From Prionace glauca (taxonomy: Eukaryota > Chordata > Chondrichthyes > Carcharhiniformes > Carcharhinidae): a stretch of DNA of 64,000 bases. Location: NCBI GenBank assembly GCA_037974335.1, contig CM075724.1:72286850-72350849 (forward strand), given 5' to 3'. The translations under genes were made by a program, and so were the position numbers. Positions 22,783 to 34,241 of the stretch are shown one piece after another. Below the pieces are notes generated by a model that was not told the origin of the DNA, made no database searches, and saw only the letters and a program-made list of their open reading frames with translations. The stretch's first letter is position 1; each line of letters begins with the position of its first letter.

Positions 22783-23115
22783 TGTAGAATCATAGAATCC
22801 TGGAATCCTACAGTGCAGAAAAAAAGCCATTTGGCCCATCATGTCTGCACCGACCACAAATTCACCCAGGCCCTATCCCCAAACTTCCATGCATTTACCC
22901 TAGCTAGTCCCCTGACACTAAGGGTCAACTTAGTATGACCAATTTACACATCTTTGGACTGTGGGAGGAAATCGGAGCACCTGGAGGAGATCCACACAGA
23001 CACGAGGAGGATGTGCAAACTCCACACAGACAGTGACCCAAGCCAGGAATTGAACCTTGGTCCCTGGTGCTCTGAGGCAGCAATGCTAACCACTGTGCCA
23101 CCATGCCACCCCAGT
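22783..23115 (-). mobile_element. V-SINE (HE1-like)
   Basis: Minus strand: head with TGGCACAGTGGTTAGCATTG, weakened B box, V segment (GTTTGCACATCCTCCTCGTG; GGTGCTCCGATTTCC) and a tail ending in the complement of CTACAGTGCAGAAAAAAAG and TAGAATCATAGAATCC. Confidence 0.87.
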
Positions 23116-24055
23116 ACTGTGTCACCGTGCTGCCACAGAGTAATTGTCCGCTAAATATGTTCAAGCTCAAATATTTCTCAGTTCAATAGAGCAAATCACA
23201 TGAGAGTTGCTTGTGGCTAATATTAGATTGTTGCAGGTTGTTAGACAACAAAGTGTGGCTGGAAAATTTATTATAAATATTTTTTTTTATTCCTTACCTT
23301 GGAACATTTCCTTCTGTTGTCTATTGATTATAAATGTTATCAGCCTTACCCCCTCCTGTGCACAGCACACTATGCCAACTACAATCTTCTGTAAGAATAT
23401 GGAAATTAAGGAGCAATGGGGTTCAATATCTTTTTATTTTGTGCTATCGGTCACATAATACAATAATGATTTCATTTACTATTCATAACCTTCTATAATC
23501 TACATATTTGGAAAACTATGGAACTGTGGTTTTTGATTATACCATGGAGGATGGGTGCTGGCTATTTGACTGAGGCCAGGTCATGACAGGAAAGGATTGG
23601 ATGACACAACGGATACCAATGTCAATTGACTGGTCAAGCATGATGAGAAGCATTTGCAGGGCAAATGAGACATGGAAAAATGTGTACTTGGGAGAATCAG
23701 GAGGTGCAAAGGGCAGGTCAAGGGTAATGGATGGAGTGTCGAGGATAACAGCAGGGCAGATTGACATTGACAACATAGGCAGTTGGGGATGACAGACTGA
23801 AGAGAATGATTGACAGTTAGTCAAGGGTGTTGGCAAGAGGGCTTGGAGTTACTGAAGGGAGACGTTCAAAGGTGACCAAGAGAGACTAGAAGATGACAGC
23901 TGGCAGCTCCAGGATGATCGTGGAAGTGTTGAAGTTCATCAGTGTGATTGATACCAATATTTTGATGGCAGGTACTGTGGATTATATTGGATTTGTCTCT
24001 CTATGGCAGTCATCAATATCTTCATGGAGGAAACTATCTGCTCACATGCGCCAGT
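23116..24055. other. Unclassified stretch
   Basis: No credible coding frame. Short frames at 23537-23836 are open in two frames at once and have no recognisable domain. Confidence 0.4.
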
Positions 24056-24320
24056 CAGTGAGCCTAAAAAATAGGGTCACATTGTTGAGGATAAGGGGTC
24101 GATTATTTAGAGATTGAGTTTGTCACTCAAAGGGTTGTAAATCATTGAAATTCCACAGGAATGTTGGTACTATGTCTTTGAAAAAGGGTTAGACAGAATT
24201 TTCGTCCTGGCGAATCAAGAGTTAAAGGGAATAAAATGAAAAGTAGAGCCCAAGATCAGCCGTGACTGCAAAGAAATGCAGAGCAGTTCAATGGGGCATA
24301 CATTCCATTCTTGCTACAAA
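24056..24320 (+). mobile_element. Old LINE 3' end
   Basis: Decayed C-terminal LINE coding and tail: a CACTCAAAGGGTTGTAAATC block (FTQRVVN-like), a GGGTTAGACAGAATTTTCG block and AAGATCAGCCGTGACTGC. The pattern agrees with a CR1-like family, but divergence is high. Confidence 0.55.
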
Positions 24321-24556
24321 TCCTTGCATGCGCCCCGCCTGTCTCCGAATCACTGACAGTTTTTATACCACCGTGAGCAGAGTCCCATTGTTTACAGATT
24401 CCTTGACTGCCCCAGCTTGCTGACGTATGCACATGAGTTCATAACTGAGCGTATTCACTAAGTATGAGCGACTCGCGCAGATGGGGAGGGTGGAGAAAAT
24501 ATTTGATCTTATTTCCATCGCATCTGGATGGACAAACAGGCAGGAAGTGCAGGAAG

Positions 24557-26930
24557 ATGGCTTCCAAAAAGACGGCCCCGCATTTCTCTGACGCTGAGCA
24601 AGCCAGATTGCTAGAGGCAGGAGACAAGATTTTTCACCTCCCAGCCTGGGAGTCAGTGGCAGTGTCTGTCAATGTGAGGGCACTGGCACGGGGATCCGTC
24701 AACAAATTCTCGATTACCTAATCTGGGCAACAAGAATGAGTGTTAAAGCTGACCTAGCACCTTTCGCTTATTTGACCTCCAGCTCCCTGCATGCTTCCAG
24801 TCCCTGAGCCCCTAGCAATTCCCTCATGCCTCCTCCCCCCCGGCCTCCAATGCTGCCCTCTGAGGATCACATTCTGACATCCTGCAGGCCTCCTGCTGTC
24901 AGGATTTAAATCGGTCCTTCTATCCCCAAAGGAGAAGCATGACCATAACCACTTGGAGAGGGCCAAGACAGGAGGTAGTGTGTACAAAATTCGGTTCCTC
25001 ACCCCATTTGCGGAGTGGCACTGGAGCTCATAGAAGAACGATCCACAACATCAGTAACCGGCGAGTTGGGCTGCAACACAGAAGTGAGCACCTGAAAATT
25101 CTCCACACTGATGATAGCTCAAGTAAGTTGCATGCAGTTCAGATTCCTGTCTCTCCCTTGCACACAACCTTGTGTCCTGTGTTACAGGAAAGGACCCTGA
25201 TGTATCAGGCCCATCTGGCACTGCCACCCCAACCTAAATCCCGCCCCCACCCCTTCTATCTTCCACATAACAGCTCAGAAGACTCCTTAGAAGAAGATGA
25301 TGATGTGACCTCTAAGGCCAGCATCAATCTCACATCAACTTCCACCTCATAGTTGGTCATCCCAGAAACTCTCACTTTCAGTAGGTCAAGTTAATGGTGA
25401 GGCATCTGGGTCATTCTTTTGGGTGTACCACACTTTTGCTGATGCACATTAGGTGGAGGAGGGAATGTTCAAGGGGGACCTGCTGGAGGTGAGCACTCAG
25501 CTGACCCCAAGTTACATGTAGGCCTCTGTTCTCCCTTAGCTGCAGGAGATGCAGCAACAGAGCAAGGGAATTTGGGAGGGGCGAACAGCAACACTGGCCC
25601 AACTGTGAGGATGTTGGGAGGAGTTTGAAAGCTTTCAGGTGGAGCAGCTATTTCCCGTCTTGCATGGTTCCCAGGCCAACACTGCAAGAATATAAGAACA
25701 TAGAACATAACAAATAGGAGCAGGAGTAGGCCAACTAGCCCTTTGAGCCTGCCCCGCCATTCAATAAGATCATGGCTGATCTGTCGTGGCTCAGTTCCAC
25801 ATTCCTGTCCTCTCCCCATAACCCTTAATCCCCTCTCTTATCAAAAACCCATCAACCCGCGTCTTAAAAATATTTAGCGAGGCAGCCTCCACCACTTCAA
25901 CGGGCAGAGAATTCCAGAGATTCACCACTCTTTGAGTGAAGAAGTTCCTCCTCAACTCCGTTCTAAACCGTCCCCCTCCCTTTATCTTGAGGCTGTGCCC
26001 CCTCGTCCTACTATCCTTTTTGAGCGGGAAGAGTCTCTCCACCTCTATCCTATCCATCCCATTCATCATCTTGTACGTCTCCTGAGATCTCCCCTCATTC
26101 TTCTAAACTCTAACAAGTACAAGCCTAATTTATTCAGTGGCATTTGCAGTGGAAAGCCCGGGGCATGAAAACAATCACCATAAATGGCTCTGTTGAAGTG
26201 ATGGCCAAGTCACAGCTGGTCACAGCCAAGTCACAGTGGACCTCAGCTAAGTCACAGTAGGCCACAGCTGAGTCACAGCAGGCCACAGCTGACAGCCTTA
26301 ACAGGCTTAGTAGGTTTCCACGGTCCATGGCTGAGAGGCTTGAGAGCTTGCAGGACACCCAGCAGGACAATGCAGAAAGTGGGATATGGCAGTAGCCATT
26401 GAGAATATGGCCCACTCACAGTCAGCCATGGCTGAGCAGGTGCAGAGCATGGCACAGTCCCAGGGGGCACTTGCTGCTGCCATTGACAGGTAACCCCAGA
26501 CAGAGGGCCATTGCCGAGGGCTTACAAAGCATGGCAAGAGTGCAGGTGGGCTTCCATGACTGGCAGAGCCAGGTGACACCTGAGCTTCAGGAGCTCACTG
26601 CAGAAGCACTGCTATTCTATGCAGTGAAACAATGGCCCACAAGAAGCCCAAGGGAGGAGGAAGGGCTGGAGCCGATGCCAGGGCCCTCCACCGAGGAGGT
26701 TGCAGCCATGGCTATACCTTCTGACCTCTCCCTTCCTGACACTGGGTCATTTCCGAGGCAGCAGGATGAACAAGCTGGCATGGATACATCCGTGACTACT
26801 AAAAGCCGGCTGTTATTTCAAGGTTCAGGTCCTCCTGGGGACGATTGTGAAGCCCATGGGGCGCAGTAGGCAGCTGACCACCTCCACCTCCGATCCAGAG
26901 GAGGCATCCAGGTGCACTGTAAGCCACGTA
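24557..26930 (+). pseudogene. Harbinger B Myb/SANT-like gene
   Basis: Begins MASKKTAPHFSDAEQARLLE, continues AWESVAVSVNVRALARGSVN: the start, the FSDAEQ block and the W-(3)-V-(4)-N spacing match the Myb-like partner of Harbinger transposases and copy A. A splice donor CTCAAGTAAGT (about 25120) and acceptor CCTGTGTTACAG (ending 25187) lie where copies A and C have acceptors. The later part carries coiled-coil-like runs (RAIAEGLQSMARVQVGFHDW at 26510) and an acidic, Pro-rich C-terminus. The helix 3 region after RGSVN is lost and stops interrupt the frame. A polyadenylation-type AATAAA lies at 27063. Confidence 0.65.
25685..26139 (-). mobile_element. CR1-like LINE 3' end inserted in Harbinger B
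   Basis: A 5'-truncated copy on the minus strand with MMNGMDRIEVERLFPLKKDS, an extra Gly codon in the KGGGRFRTE block, FFTQRVVNLWNSLPVEVVEA and the tail complement of CCTACTCCTGCTCCTATTTG. Comparison with Harbinger C (50583 onward, CAACACTGCAAGGGTGG) shows it landed inside the Myb-like coding region. It closely resembles the LINE at 8505-10136. Confidence 0.92.
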
Positions 26931-27599
26931 GAGTTAAGTTCTAGTGCCAGTAAGATGGCATGGATGAAGAGTGTACCAGTTAGATAACTGAATTAGGCAA
27001 TGTTAAATTTCACTTCCACTTGTAATGTATGAGCACAGAGTTTGAGGCACATTTATTGCCATCAATAAAAATGTTATTTCACCTCACAGCTATGCCTAAT
27101 TTATGTCCGATTAGCCTCCAACAGGGATGTCTGTACACTGATCTTCATTAGAAGGACACTGCATGTTGATGTCCATGGGGGAGGACACTCAACGTGCCAC
27201 TACTATGAAAATCAAGGCACCCAAATCATTCACTGGTTTGTAACAGGTGGCATGCAGAGTTACTGACTTACAATACCTGCCAATGGCATCCCCAAAACAA
27301 AGGAAAAATCCCCACCCACCCAAAGTCCCTATATCTGTTTTTAGTGGTCCCTTACCCCCAGATATGGGCTCAGGTGCCAGCGTGCATGCAGAGCTCAGGT
27401 AGAAATCAGACTAGGTTACACCAGGGCATCATCACATAATGGTGTATAGTGAGTCATCATCAGCTTCCTGCCTGCCACAGAAAAACACTAACATAGCCTA
27501 CCTAGGCCCATCACTCTGATGTTACAATGGTGCAGACAATTTTAGGGGTACACAAGAGATGGGGGAGTGGAGGGTTGGAACCCACATATGGCAACATAA

Positions 27600-28436
27600 G
27601 CCCCCAGTTGTCCAACAGCATGTTGATTAGAGCCTTCCTTGCTGCCCTCACATGCCAGAGCCTTGCTGCTGCCAGCACTCTAGCCCCTGAGTGATATTAG
27701 TCATCATCATCATCATCATCCTCCTGAACATCTGCCTCAGCAGCCTCCTCCCCAATGACACCTGGCTGGTCACCCTCCAGCAAGTGCTCCTCCAGAAGGT
27801 CTCTTCATGCTGTGCCAAATTGTGAAGGGCTCATTAGACCACCACAATGCAGGATGCAATTGGAGGACCAAACTGCAGGGCCTCACCAGTGTTGTCCAGA
27901 CACCTGAACCATATTTTAAGGAGCCCTATGCCCTGCTCTACGATTGATTGAGTCACAAAGTGGGCCTCAATGTATCAGGTCTCCACCTCCGTCTCAGGCC
28001 TCTGCACTGGTGTCATTAGCCAAGCCCGAAGTGGGCACGCCATTTCCCCCATGAGCCATCACTGCACTCTGGGCTCCTCCGCAAAGACCCCCGGAAAATC
28101 AGATGTCCTCAAGATGAAACTGTAATGCACACTTTAGGGATGTTTGGCACAGACATGCATGATGTATTGCAGATGGTCGTACTTCAACAATATGTTGATG
28201 AAATGGAAGCCCTTCCTATTCATGAAGAATGCTTAACTCTTCTCCAGGACCCTGAGGGTGATGTGGGTGAAGTCTAATAGTTCCCTGCACATTTGGCATC
28301 CCTGTGATGGCGACAAATCCTGAAGCCTAGGCTTACTATTGGGCTTGACCCATATCAAATTTGATAGGCTGTGCTGCCCGGGAATTCAGAGCATCCATGA
28401 CCTCTCTCAGGCACGTGTGCATGGATGACTGTGAGA
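27600..28436 (-). pseudogene. Harbinger B transposase, main part
   Basis: The minus strand gives blocks in the order known for the Harbinger/HARBI1 family: ISQSSMHTCLREVMDALNS at about 28435-28380, later ACPLRAWLMTP near 28040, then an SIVEQGIGLLKIWFRCLDN block near 27940-27890 and a VVV-ALHNLAQH block near 27840. It ends in an acidic tail encoded by an ATC repeat at 27704-27722. Frames are broken and the catalytic DDE residues cannot be confirmed by eye. The N-terminal part lies at 29190-29480, beyond an inserted LINE. Confidence 0.75.
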
Positions 28437-29187
28437 TGATAGAGGTATATAAGATAATGAAGGGAATGGATAGAGTTAATAGTGAGAGACTGCTCCCTAG
28501 ACTGGATACGAACACGAGAGGTCATCATTTAAGGGTGAGGGGGAGAGGTATAATTTGGAGGTGAGAAGAAGGTTCTTTACGCAGAGAATTGTGGGGGTCT
28601 GGAATGCGCTACCGAGTAGGGTGGTGGAGGCAGGAACGTTGGACTCGTTTAAGATGCAGTTAGATAGGTACATGAGTGAAACGAGAATGGAAAGGCAGAC
28701 TGTAAGATTAATATTTTTGACTTTATTCCACAGGTGGAGGTCCACCTCGTATCAAACGAGGGGCATTCACACGGCGGGTCGTGCCTGGGCTGCTCTTGGA
28801 AGTTCCAGGAGTGGCCTTGTACTTCATGTCGGTGTGTGTGCTTGATCCTGGACTGGTAGATGGGCGCCGCAACAGCTCAGTGACTAGCACTGCTGGCTGT
28901 GCAGGCACATGAATTTGGGCCTGTGTCTGTGGGAGTTTGCGCATTCTCCCTGTGGTTGCGTGGGTTTCCTCCGGGCGCTCCGGTTTCCTCCCACACCCCA
29001 AAGATGTGCTCTCAGACTAATCGGTTTATACCAAATTGACACTATTTCTTCCCTGAATCTGACTGAGTAGGGTTCCATTCATAGATATGCAGGGTAAAAT
29101 AGGTGTAGGGTGATGTGGCGGCGCGGGTTCGTTGGGCCAAAGGGCCTGTTTCCCGTGCTGGGTTGTTCTTTGTTCTTTGTTCTTTAT
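28437..29187 (+). mobile_element. CR1-like LINE 3' end with V-SINE-like segment, TTCTTTG tail
   Basis: Starts in C-terminal ORF2 coding (MIEVYKIMKGMDRVNSERLL; FFTQRIVGVWNALPSRVVEA) and continues through a 3' untranslated region homologous to 34241-34763. That region has CTGGGCTGCTCTTGGAAGTT, TACTTCATGTCGGTGTG, then the V central segment (GTGGGAGTTTGCGCATTCTC; GGCGCTCCGGTTTCCTCC) and the tail GGGCCAAAGGGCCTGTTTCC with TTCTTTG repeats. It interrupts the transposase of Harbinger B. Finding the same coding-to-tail order at two loci shows the V segment belongs to this LINE family. Confidence 0.85.
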
Positions 29188-29189
29188 GT

Positions 29190-29480
29190 GTGCTGGTGAC
29201 CTCAAAGGACCGGCAGCATAAAAGTTTAGGACAACTGTCACTTTCACAACCACTTGGTGTTGATGCCCCCCTCCCCTACTCTTGTCCCGAACCCGACGTG
29301 CTAGGTCTTGAATCACATGGTGCAGGAATTGCACTGTCTTCTTCCATAGGGGGAGCCGCTGGTGGCACACAATGTCCGACAACTGTTCAAAGAATACTCG
29401 CATCCAGAACTGCCATGGTGTCCATTTCCTCATTCTCCTACCCACTCGGGGAAATTGTCTGCCAAAGGATAAAGCTTTAT
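29190..29480 (-). pseudogene. Harbinger B transposase, N-terminal part
   Basis: The minus strand reads RRMRKWTPWQFWMRVFFEQ, then VKVTVVLNFYAAGPLRSPAH. The V-K-V-x-x-x-L-x-F-Y-A-x-G block is typical of Harbinger transposases and normally comes just before the SQSS block, which lies beyond the inserted LINE at 28435. This supports one transposase gene split by the LINE. Confidence 0.7.
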
Positions 29481-29689
29481 TGCTTTATCCTTCTCCTCCT
29501 GCTTCAGCCACTGGGCCTACCATTCCCACAATTCATCTTCTTCTCAGCTCCTGCAGCAACTAAAAGAACTGCAAGGTCTACCAGTTGCACTGTATGATCC
29601 ATCAAAAATATGGGGTAGGCGAGGGGACAGGAGAGAAATGGAAAAGTTAGAGAATTCTGCCCCACCACCCCCACACCTGACAAGCCAAA

Positions 29690-29822
29690 CCGTACACGCA
29701 TGCACATGACACACCACACACGACACACCATACAGGATACACAACACAAAACACACCACACATGAGACACTACAGACCACACACTACCCACGACACGACA
29801 CACACAACACACACACACTATC
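29690..29822. repeat. CA-rich simple repeat
   Basis: Imperfect runs of ACACACGACACACC-like units. The small frames on the minus strand here are translations of low-complexity DNA. Confidence 0.9.
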
Positions 29823-30973
29823 CATCAGTAATGGCCTGAGACAGCACTGCTTTACGAGCACCAAGGATTAGTGCTGCCGGTTTTGAGTCTTTACACCCCA
29901 TTTTCCCACCACCAATTTTGCTTGCTGCTGCTAATGCTAAGACCCAAGGTCCTGATACGCTGCTTCACATTACAACTACGATTTGTACACAACTTGCACC
30001 AGTGTTCTCTGTCCCTTGATTTTTTTTTGCATCCAACCAAAATAATTCAGCTTGATATTTTGTAATGTATCTTAAGTTTTCTGACTTTTTTTTACCTCAT
30101 GATGTCAGATCCTGAAGGCAAATGATTTCAAACCGAGAAAACTGAGCAGATAATCTTGTCTAAATAACTAGGTTACTTAAGTTTCTTGAAACTCTGATAT
30201 TTTGCAGTGACTTGCACAACCTTGTCACCTTTAGTACTGCTATCATTGTTATGAATCGATGTGAGAAATAAAAGGTTGCAAAATAAAGTTTGTCTACAGA
30301 TGCCCCCAATTTTTTTTTATTTTTCCAAGTTTTAGACAATACATATTTCAACCACTGAGAAACGGAAGGTGAGAAGCAGTATCTTTTAATGAGCCAAAAA
30401 CATCACAACGACTATCTAAACTGCCCGTTCACCTTGCATATCATACCGTTGGTGGAACTCCGAAAATAGCCAAAAGTGGGCACAACTCTAAATTAGTTTA
30501 AACACTTAAAGAAATTTTAAACCATTGAATAATTGCAAACGTAAGTGACCAAAACTAGAAAATTTAAGACAGCACCAAACATGTGGGCCAAATCGGTCAG
30601 AGAATTGTACACCTATCACATCCCTGAATGCTGAATGAATCCGGACAAGCTTCATTTGAAAAACTTGTATTCGATTAAGGACCTTAAACTGTATCAATCT
30701 AGGTCTGGCACTGGATGCAGTGGAGTCCATATGAAAAATAATTCTCTTCTAATACTCATCTGAAAATTCTACTAATTCTACAAATCGGATGTTGCTTCAA
30801 GGAGGACATAGCAATTCAGGGAGCATAAATGGTTATGCACGAGAGAAATACGCCCTTCTATTAGGAAGAAAGCCTAACAATGTGCTCAATGACAGTATAG
30901 ATGGAATGGATGAGAATATTGGATACAGAGTATATATAAAATGTCTGAATACAAATAACAGGAAAAGTGAAAA
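29823..30973. other. Unclassified stretch
   Basis: AT-rich, with several T-runs. No coding frame or recognised repeat. Confidence 0.4.
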
Positions 30974-31304
30974 CAATAGAATAGAACCCTACAGAGCAGA
31001 AACAGGCCCTTCGGCCCATCGAGTCTGCACCGAACACAATCCCACCCAGACCCTATCCCCATACATTTTACCTGCTAATCCCTCTAACATCCCAGGATAC
31101 TAAGGGGCAATTTTAGCATAGCCAATGAACCTAACCCGCACATCTTTGGACTGTGGGAGGAAACCGGAGCACCCGGAGAAAACCCACGCAGACACGAGGA
31201 GAATGTGCAAACTCCACACAGGCAGTGACCCGAGCCGGGAATCGAACCCAGGACACTGGAGCTGTGAAGCAGCAGTGCTAACCACTGTGCTACCGTGCCG
31301 TCCA
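30974..31304 (-). mobile_element. V-SINE (HE1-like), young
   Basis: Minus strand: A box TAGCACAGTGG, intact B box GGTTCGATTCC, V segment and tail GATGGGCCGAAGGGCCTGTT. It is very similar over its whole length to the forward copy at 37932-38268, which marks a young subfamily. Confidence 0.93.
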
Positions 31305-31795
31305 CTTCACATTGCTGTGAGGGCTGTGCCTAATTCAGAAGCATTCAGGGATGAGACTCAGCGTTCTGTTAAGATCCCTTATAGTTCACTATGGTTTTCT
31401 CCTCTTTACAATGCACGATTCTGAATGATCATGGACCCTGTCAAAATGATTATGCTAATTTACACCATAGAGCAGAAGCAGAGACATTGATGTGCTGTGA
31501 CATCTGGTCGGGACCAGCGACCCGTGGAGAAGGGAAAAATTTGACTTGTTCCAGGAGCAGCACCATAGATGTATGAGCCGCTTTGTCTTCTGACTTTGGT
31601 CATTCCACTTGGAAATCTCAGAGTTTTAGTATCATAGAAGACTGATGGGGAAGCCTGGGGGATGACCATCATGACCTCGATTGGGGTGAGTGATGATAGA
31701 CGTCATCACCAAGCGTTGCATAGGGGTGCATATCAGTGTTATCTGTGTTGCATTGAACCTTTGAGAATTTCAACTGAATGTCTGGATCATTTGCT
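31305..31795. other. Unclassified stretch
   Basis: No coding frame with recognisable motif and no known repeat. Confidence 0.4.
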
Positions 31796-31799
31796 TCCA

Positions 31800-32519
31800 C
31801 TCATTTTATGTAAACCAAATGAACTAAATTAACTAAGTTAACTACCTAATTAATTAATTAACAGTGGACAACCTCTGTCAGATCCTGGTTGATCATTTGG
31901 AATAGATGGGCATCCACTGCCTGTGACCCTTAAGGTGAAAACTGCTCTGAATTTCAATGCCACTGGCTCATTCCAGGGCAGCACTGACAACCTGTGTGGC
32001 ACTGCCCAGTCAACTTCCTGGATGCTTCCAGGAGGTAACAGGTGCTCTTCATGCAAAGGCTCACGTGTATATCAATTTGGATGAGGACCAGCCAAGCCAA
32101 CATGCCAAGGTTATGGGCTCCACGTGCTTAACAGGCTTCACCCAGGTGCAAGGTTTCATTGACTGCACCATGTGGCTCTAAGCTCTTCATGTTGACACTA
32201 TGTTGGTGGCATTAAATGACAGGGTGGAGGTTCCAATGGTGAAAGAAGTGATTTTTAATGCAAAAGGTTTAATATAATGGTGACTTCCCTACACTAGTCC
32301 CTAGATTCACCCATTCCCACTGATTGTCTACAATTTCTCAATCTTCCTCATGCTATGTCCATATGTATTCCCAGGATCCACAACTGATGTTGAGGTGGTC
32401 TGCTGACTTCCATACCCTTTTGCTTGTGACGACCTTGGTGCACATTCCTTGAGAGGCTGGACCTTGAAGGTCCACCTGCTTTTGGGTAGCACAGGTGTTT
32501 GACTGCTGCCCTTCTCAGG
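31800..32519 (+). pseudogene. Harbinger transposase relic (element D)
   Basis: The plus strand shows LKVKTALNFNATGSFQGSTD at about 31930, then a further block in another frame ending FTQVQGFIDCTMW near 32160. TGSFQ followed by a QS-T-like block and then PxVxGxIDCTH-like motif is the order expected in Harbinger transposases. The segment between blocks is short and frameshifted. It is in the opposite direction to the transposases of B and C. A LINE begins directly at its right. Confidence 0.6.
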
Positions 32520-34241
32520 ATATATTACTCCTATATTAGAAACAAAAGGATGGTGAGAGGGAACATTGGTCCTCTCAGGGACAGAGGAGGGGAACTATGC
32601 TTGGAGCCTGGGGGAATGGGGGAGATCTTGAATGAATACTTTGCGTCGGTATTCACGCAGGAGAGGGGTCAGATGTCTGGTGCTGTGTTTGAGGATCCGT
32701 TGAGGGAAATAGTCATCACGAGGGAAGAGGTGTTGGGACTTTTAGACAGTATAAAGACGGATAAATCTCCGGGGCCTGATGGCATCTATCCCAGGCTGCT
32801 AAGGGAGGTGAGGGATGAAATTGCTGGGCCTCTGACGCAAATCTTTGTCTCTTCTTTGGACACAGGTGAGGTCCCAGATGATTGGCGGATTGCAAATGTA
32901 GTACCGTTGTTTAAAAAGGGTCAGAGGGATAACCCAGGGAACTATAGGCCAGTGAGCTTGACTTCAGTTATAGGCAAGATAATGGAGAGGATCCTCAAGG
33001 ATAGGATGTATGAGCATCTGGAGCGCTGCAATCTGATCAGGGATACGCAGCATGGCTTCGTTACAGGGAGGTCGTGCCTTACGAATCTATTGGAATTTTT
33101 TGAAGAGGTGCCAAAAACGGTTGACGAAGGACAAGCCGTTGATGTTGTCTATATGGATTTCAGTAAGGCGTTTGACAAGGTCCCTCACAGTAGGCTGATA
33201 GAAAAGGTGAAGGCTCATGGGATACAAGGCCAGGTATGGAGATGGGTGGAGAACTGGCTTGGGAGGAGGAGACAGCGGGTAATAGTGGAAGGCTCGTTTT
33301 CCAATTGGAGATCTGTCACCAGTGGGGTGCCGCAGGACTCGGTACTAGGACCTCTACTATTTGTAATATATATTAATGACTTGGAAGAAGGGGTAGGTGG
33401 GGTGATCAGCAAATTTGCTGATGACACTAAGATGGTTGGATTGGCGGGTACTGAGGAGCAGTGCCTGGCAATGCAACAGGACATAGACAGGCTGGTAGAT
33501 TGGGCAGATAGATGGCAAATGGAATTTAATCCGGAGAAATGCGAGGTGATGCACTTTGGCTGGAATAATGTGGAGGGGAGTTATATGATAAAAGGTAGAA
33601 CTATCCGGAGTATAGATACGCAGAGAGACCTGGGGGTGCAGGTACATAAGTCCCTGAAGATGTCGGTGCAGGTGCAGAATGTGATGAGGAAAGCGTATGG
33701 TATGTTAGCCTTCATAGGAAGGGGTAAAGAATATAAGAGTAGGAGTCTGGTATTGCAGTTGTATAGAACGTTGGTTAGGCCTCACCTGGAGTACTGCGTC
33801 CAGTTCTGGTCGCCGTACTACCAGAAGGATGTAGAGATCCTGGAGAGAGTGCAGAGGAGATTTATCAGGATGTTGCCTGGTATGGAAGGGCTGTCTTACG
33901 AGGAAAGATTGAACGCACTTGGGCTGTTTTCCCTTGAGAGACATCGGCTGAGGGGGGATCTAATAGAGGTTTATAAGATTATGAAGGGGATAGATAGAGT
34001 AAATGGTGGTAAGCTTTTTCCGCTATTAGAAATGGATAGAACGAGGGGTCATGGGCTTAGGGTGAGGGGGGCTAGGTATAAGACTAATATTAGAGGGCAG
34101 TTTTTCACACAAAGGGTAGTGGGGATGTGGAATGCACTGCCGAGTAAGGTGGTGGAAGCAGGCATGCTAGGGTTGTTTAAGAGTCACTTGGACAGCCACA
34201 TGAGCGGTCTACATATAGGGGGATATAGCAGGCCTTCCTAA
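32520..34241 (+). CDS. LINE reverse transcriptase, uninterrupted frame
   Basis: An open frame of about 570 codons from the 5' truncation point to the natural stop; the apparent Met start at 32499 lies in flanking sequence. Blocks in order: [122 protein letters not shown] with both catalytic Asp, [56 protein letters not shown] and FFTQRVVGMWNALP. One oddity: the normally invariant GVPQG motif reads GVPQD, a change likely to damage activity. The endonuclease is missing, so this is a dead-on-arrival copy, but the open frame means a young one. Confidence 0.9.
   Translation: MYYSYIRNKRMVRGNIGPLRDRGGELCLEPGGMGEILNEYFASVFTQERGQMSGAVFEDPLREIVITREEVLGLLDSIKTDKSPGPDGIYPRLLREVRDEIAGPLTQIFVSSLDTGEVPDDWRIANVVPLFKKGQRDNPGNYRPVSLTSVIGKIMERILKDRMYEHLERCNLIRDTQHGFVTGRSCLTNLLEFFEEVPKTVDEGQAVDVVYMDFSKAFDKVPHSRLIEKVKAHGIQGQVWRWVENWLGRRRQRVIVEGSFSNWRSVTSGVPQDSVLGPLLFVIYINDLEEGVGGVISKFADDTKMVGLAGTEEQCLAMQQDIDRLVDWADRWQMEFNPEKCEVMHFGWNNVEGSYMIKGRTIRSIDTQRDLGVQVHKSLKMSVQVQNVMRKAYGMLAFIGRGKEYKSRSLVLQLYRTLVRPHLEYCVQFWSPYYQKDVEILERVQRRFIRMLPGMEGLSYEERLNALGLFSLERHRLRGDLIEVYKIMKGIDRVNGGKLFPLLEMDRTRGHGLRVRGARYKTNIRGQFFTQRVVGMWNALPSKVVEAGMLGLFKSHLDSHMSGLHIGGYSRPS

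Larger units (their letters stand above)
24440..29640. mobile_element. Harbinger DNA transposon B, two convergent genes, decayed
   Basis: A plus-strand Myb-like gene (24557-26930) and a minus-strand transposase (27600-28436 and 29190-29480) point towards each other, a layout known for Harbinger elements. The order and much of the intergenic sequence repeat in Harbinger C (48160-51935), for example GGGCTCAGGTGCCAGCGTGC near 27370 against 51297. LINEs have inserted at 25685-26139 and 28437-29187. The ends are approximate because I could not identify terminal inverted repeats. Confidence 0.75.

Noticed and set aside
29504-29818. Cys/Val-rich minus-strand frames
   Set aside because: They read through the CA-rich simple repeat.
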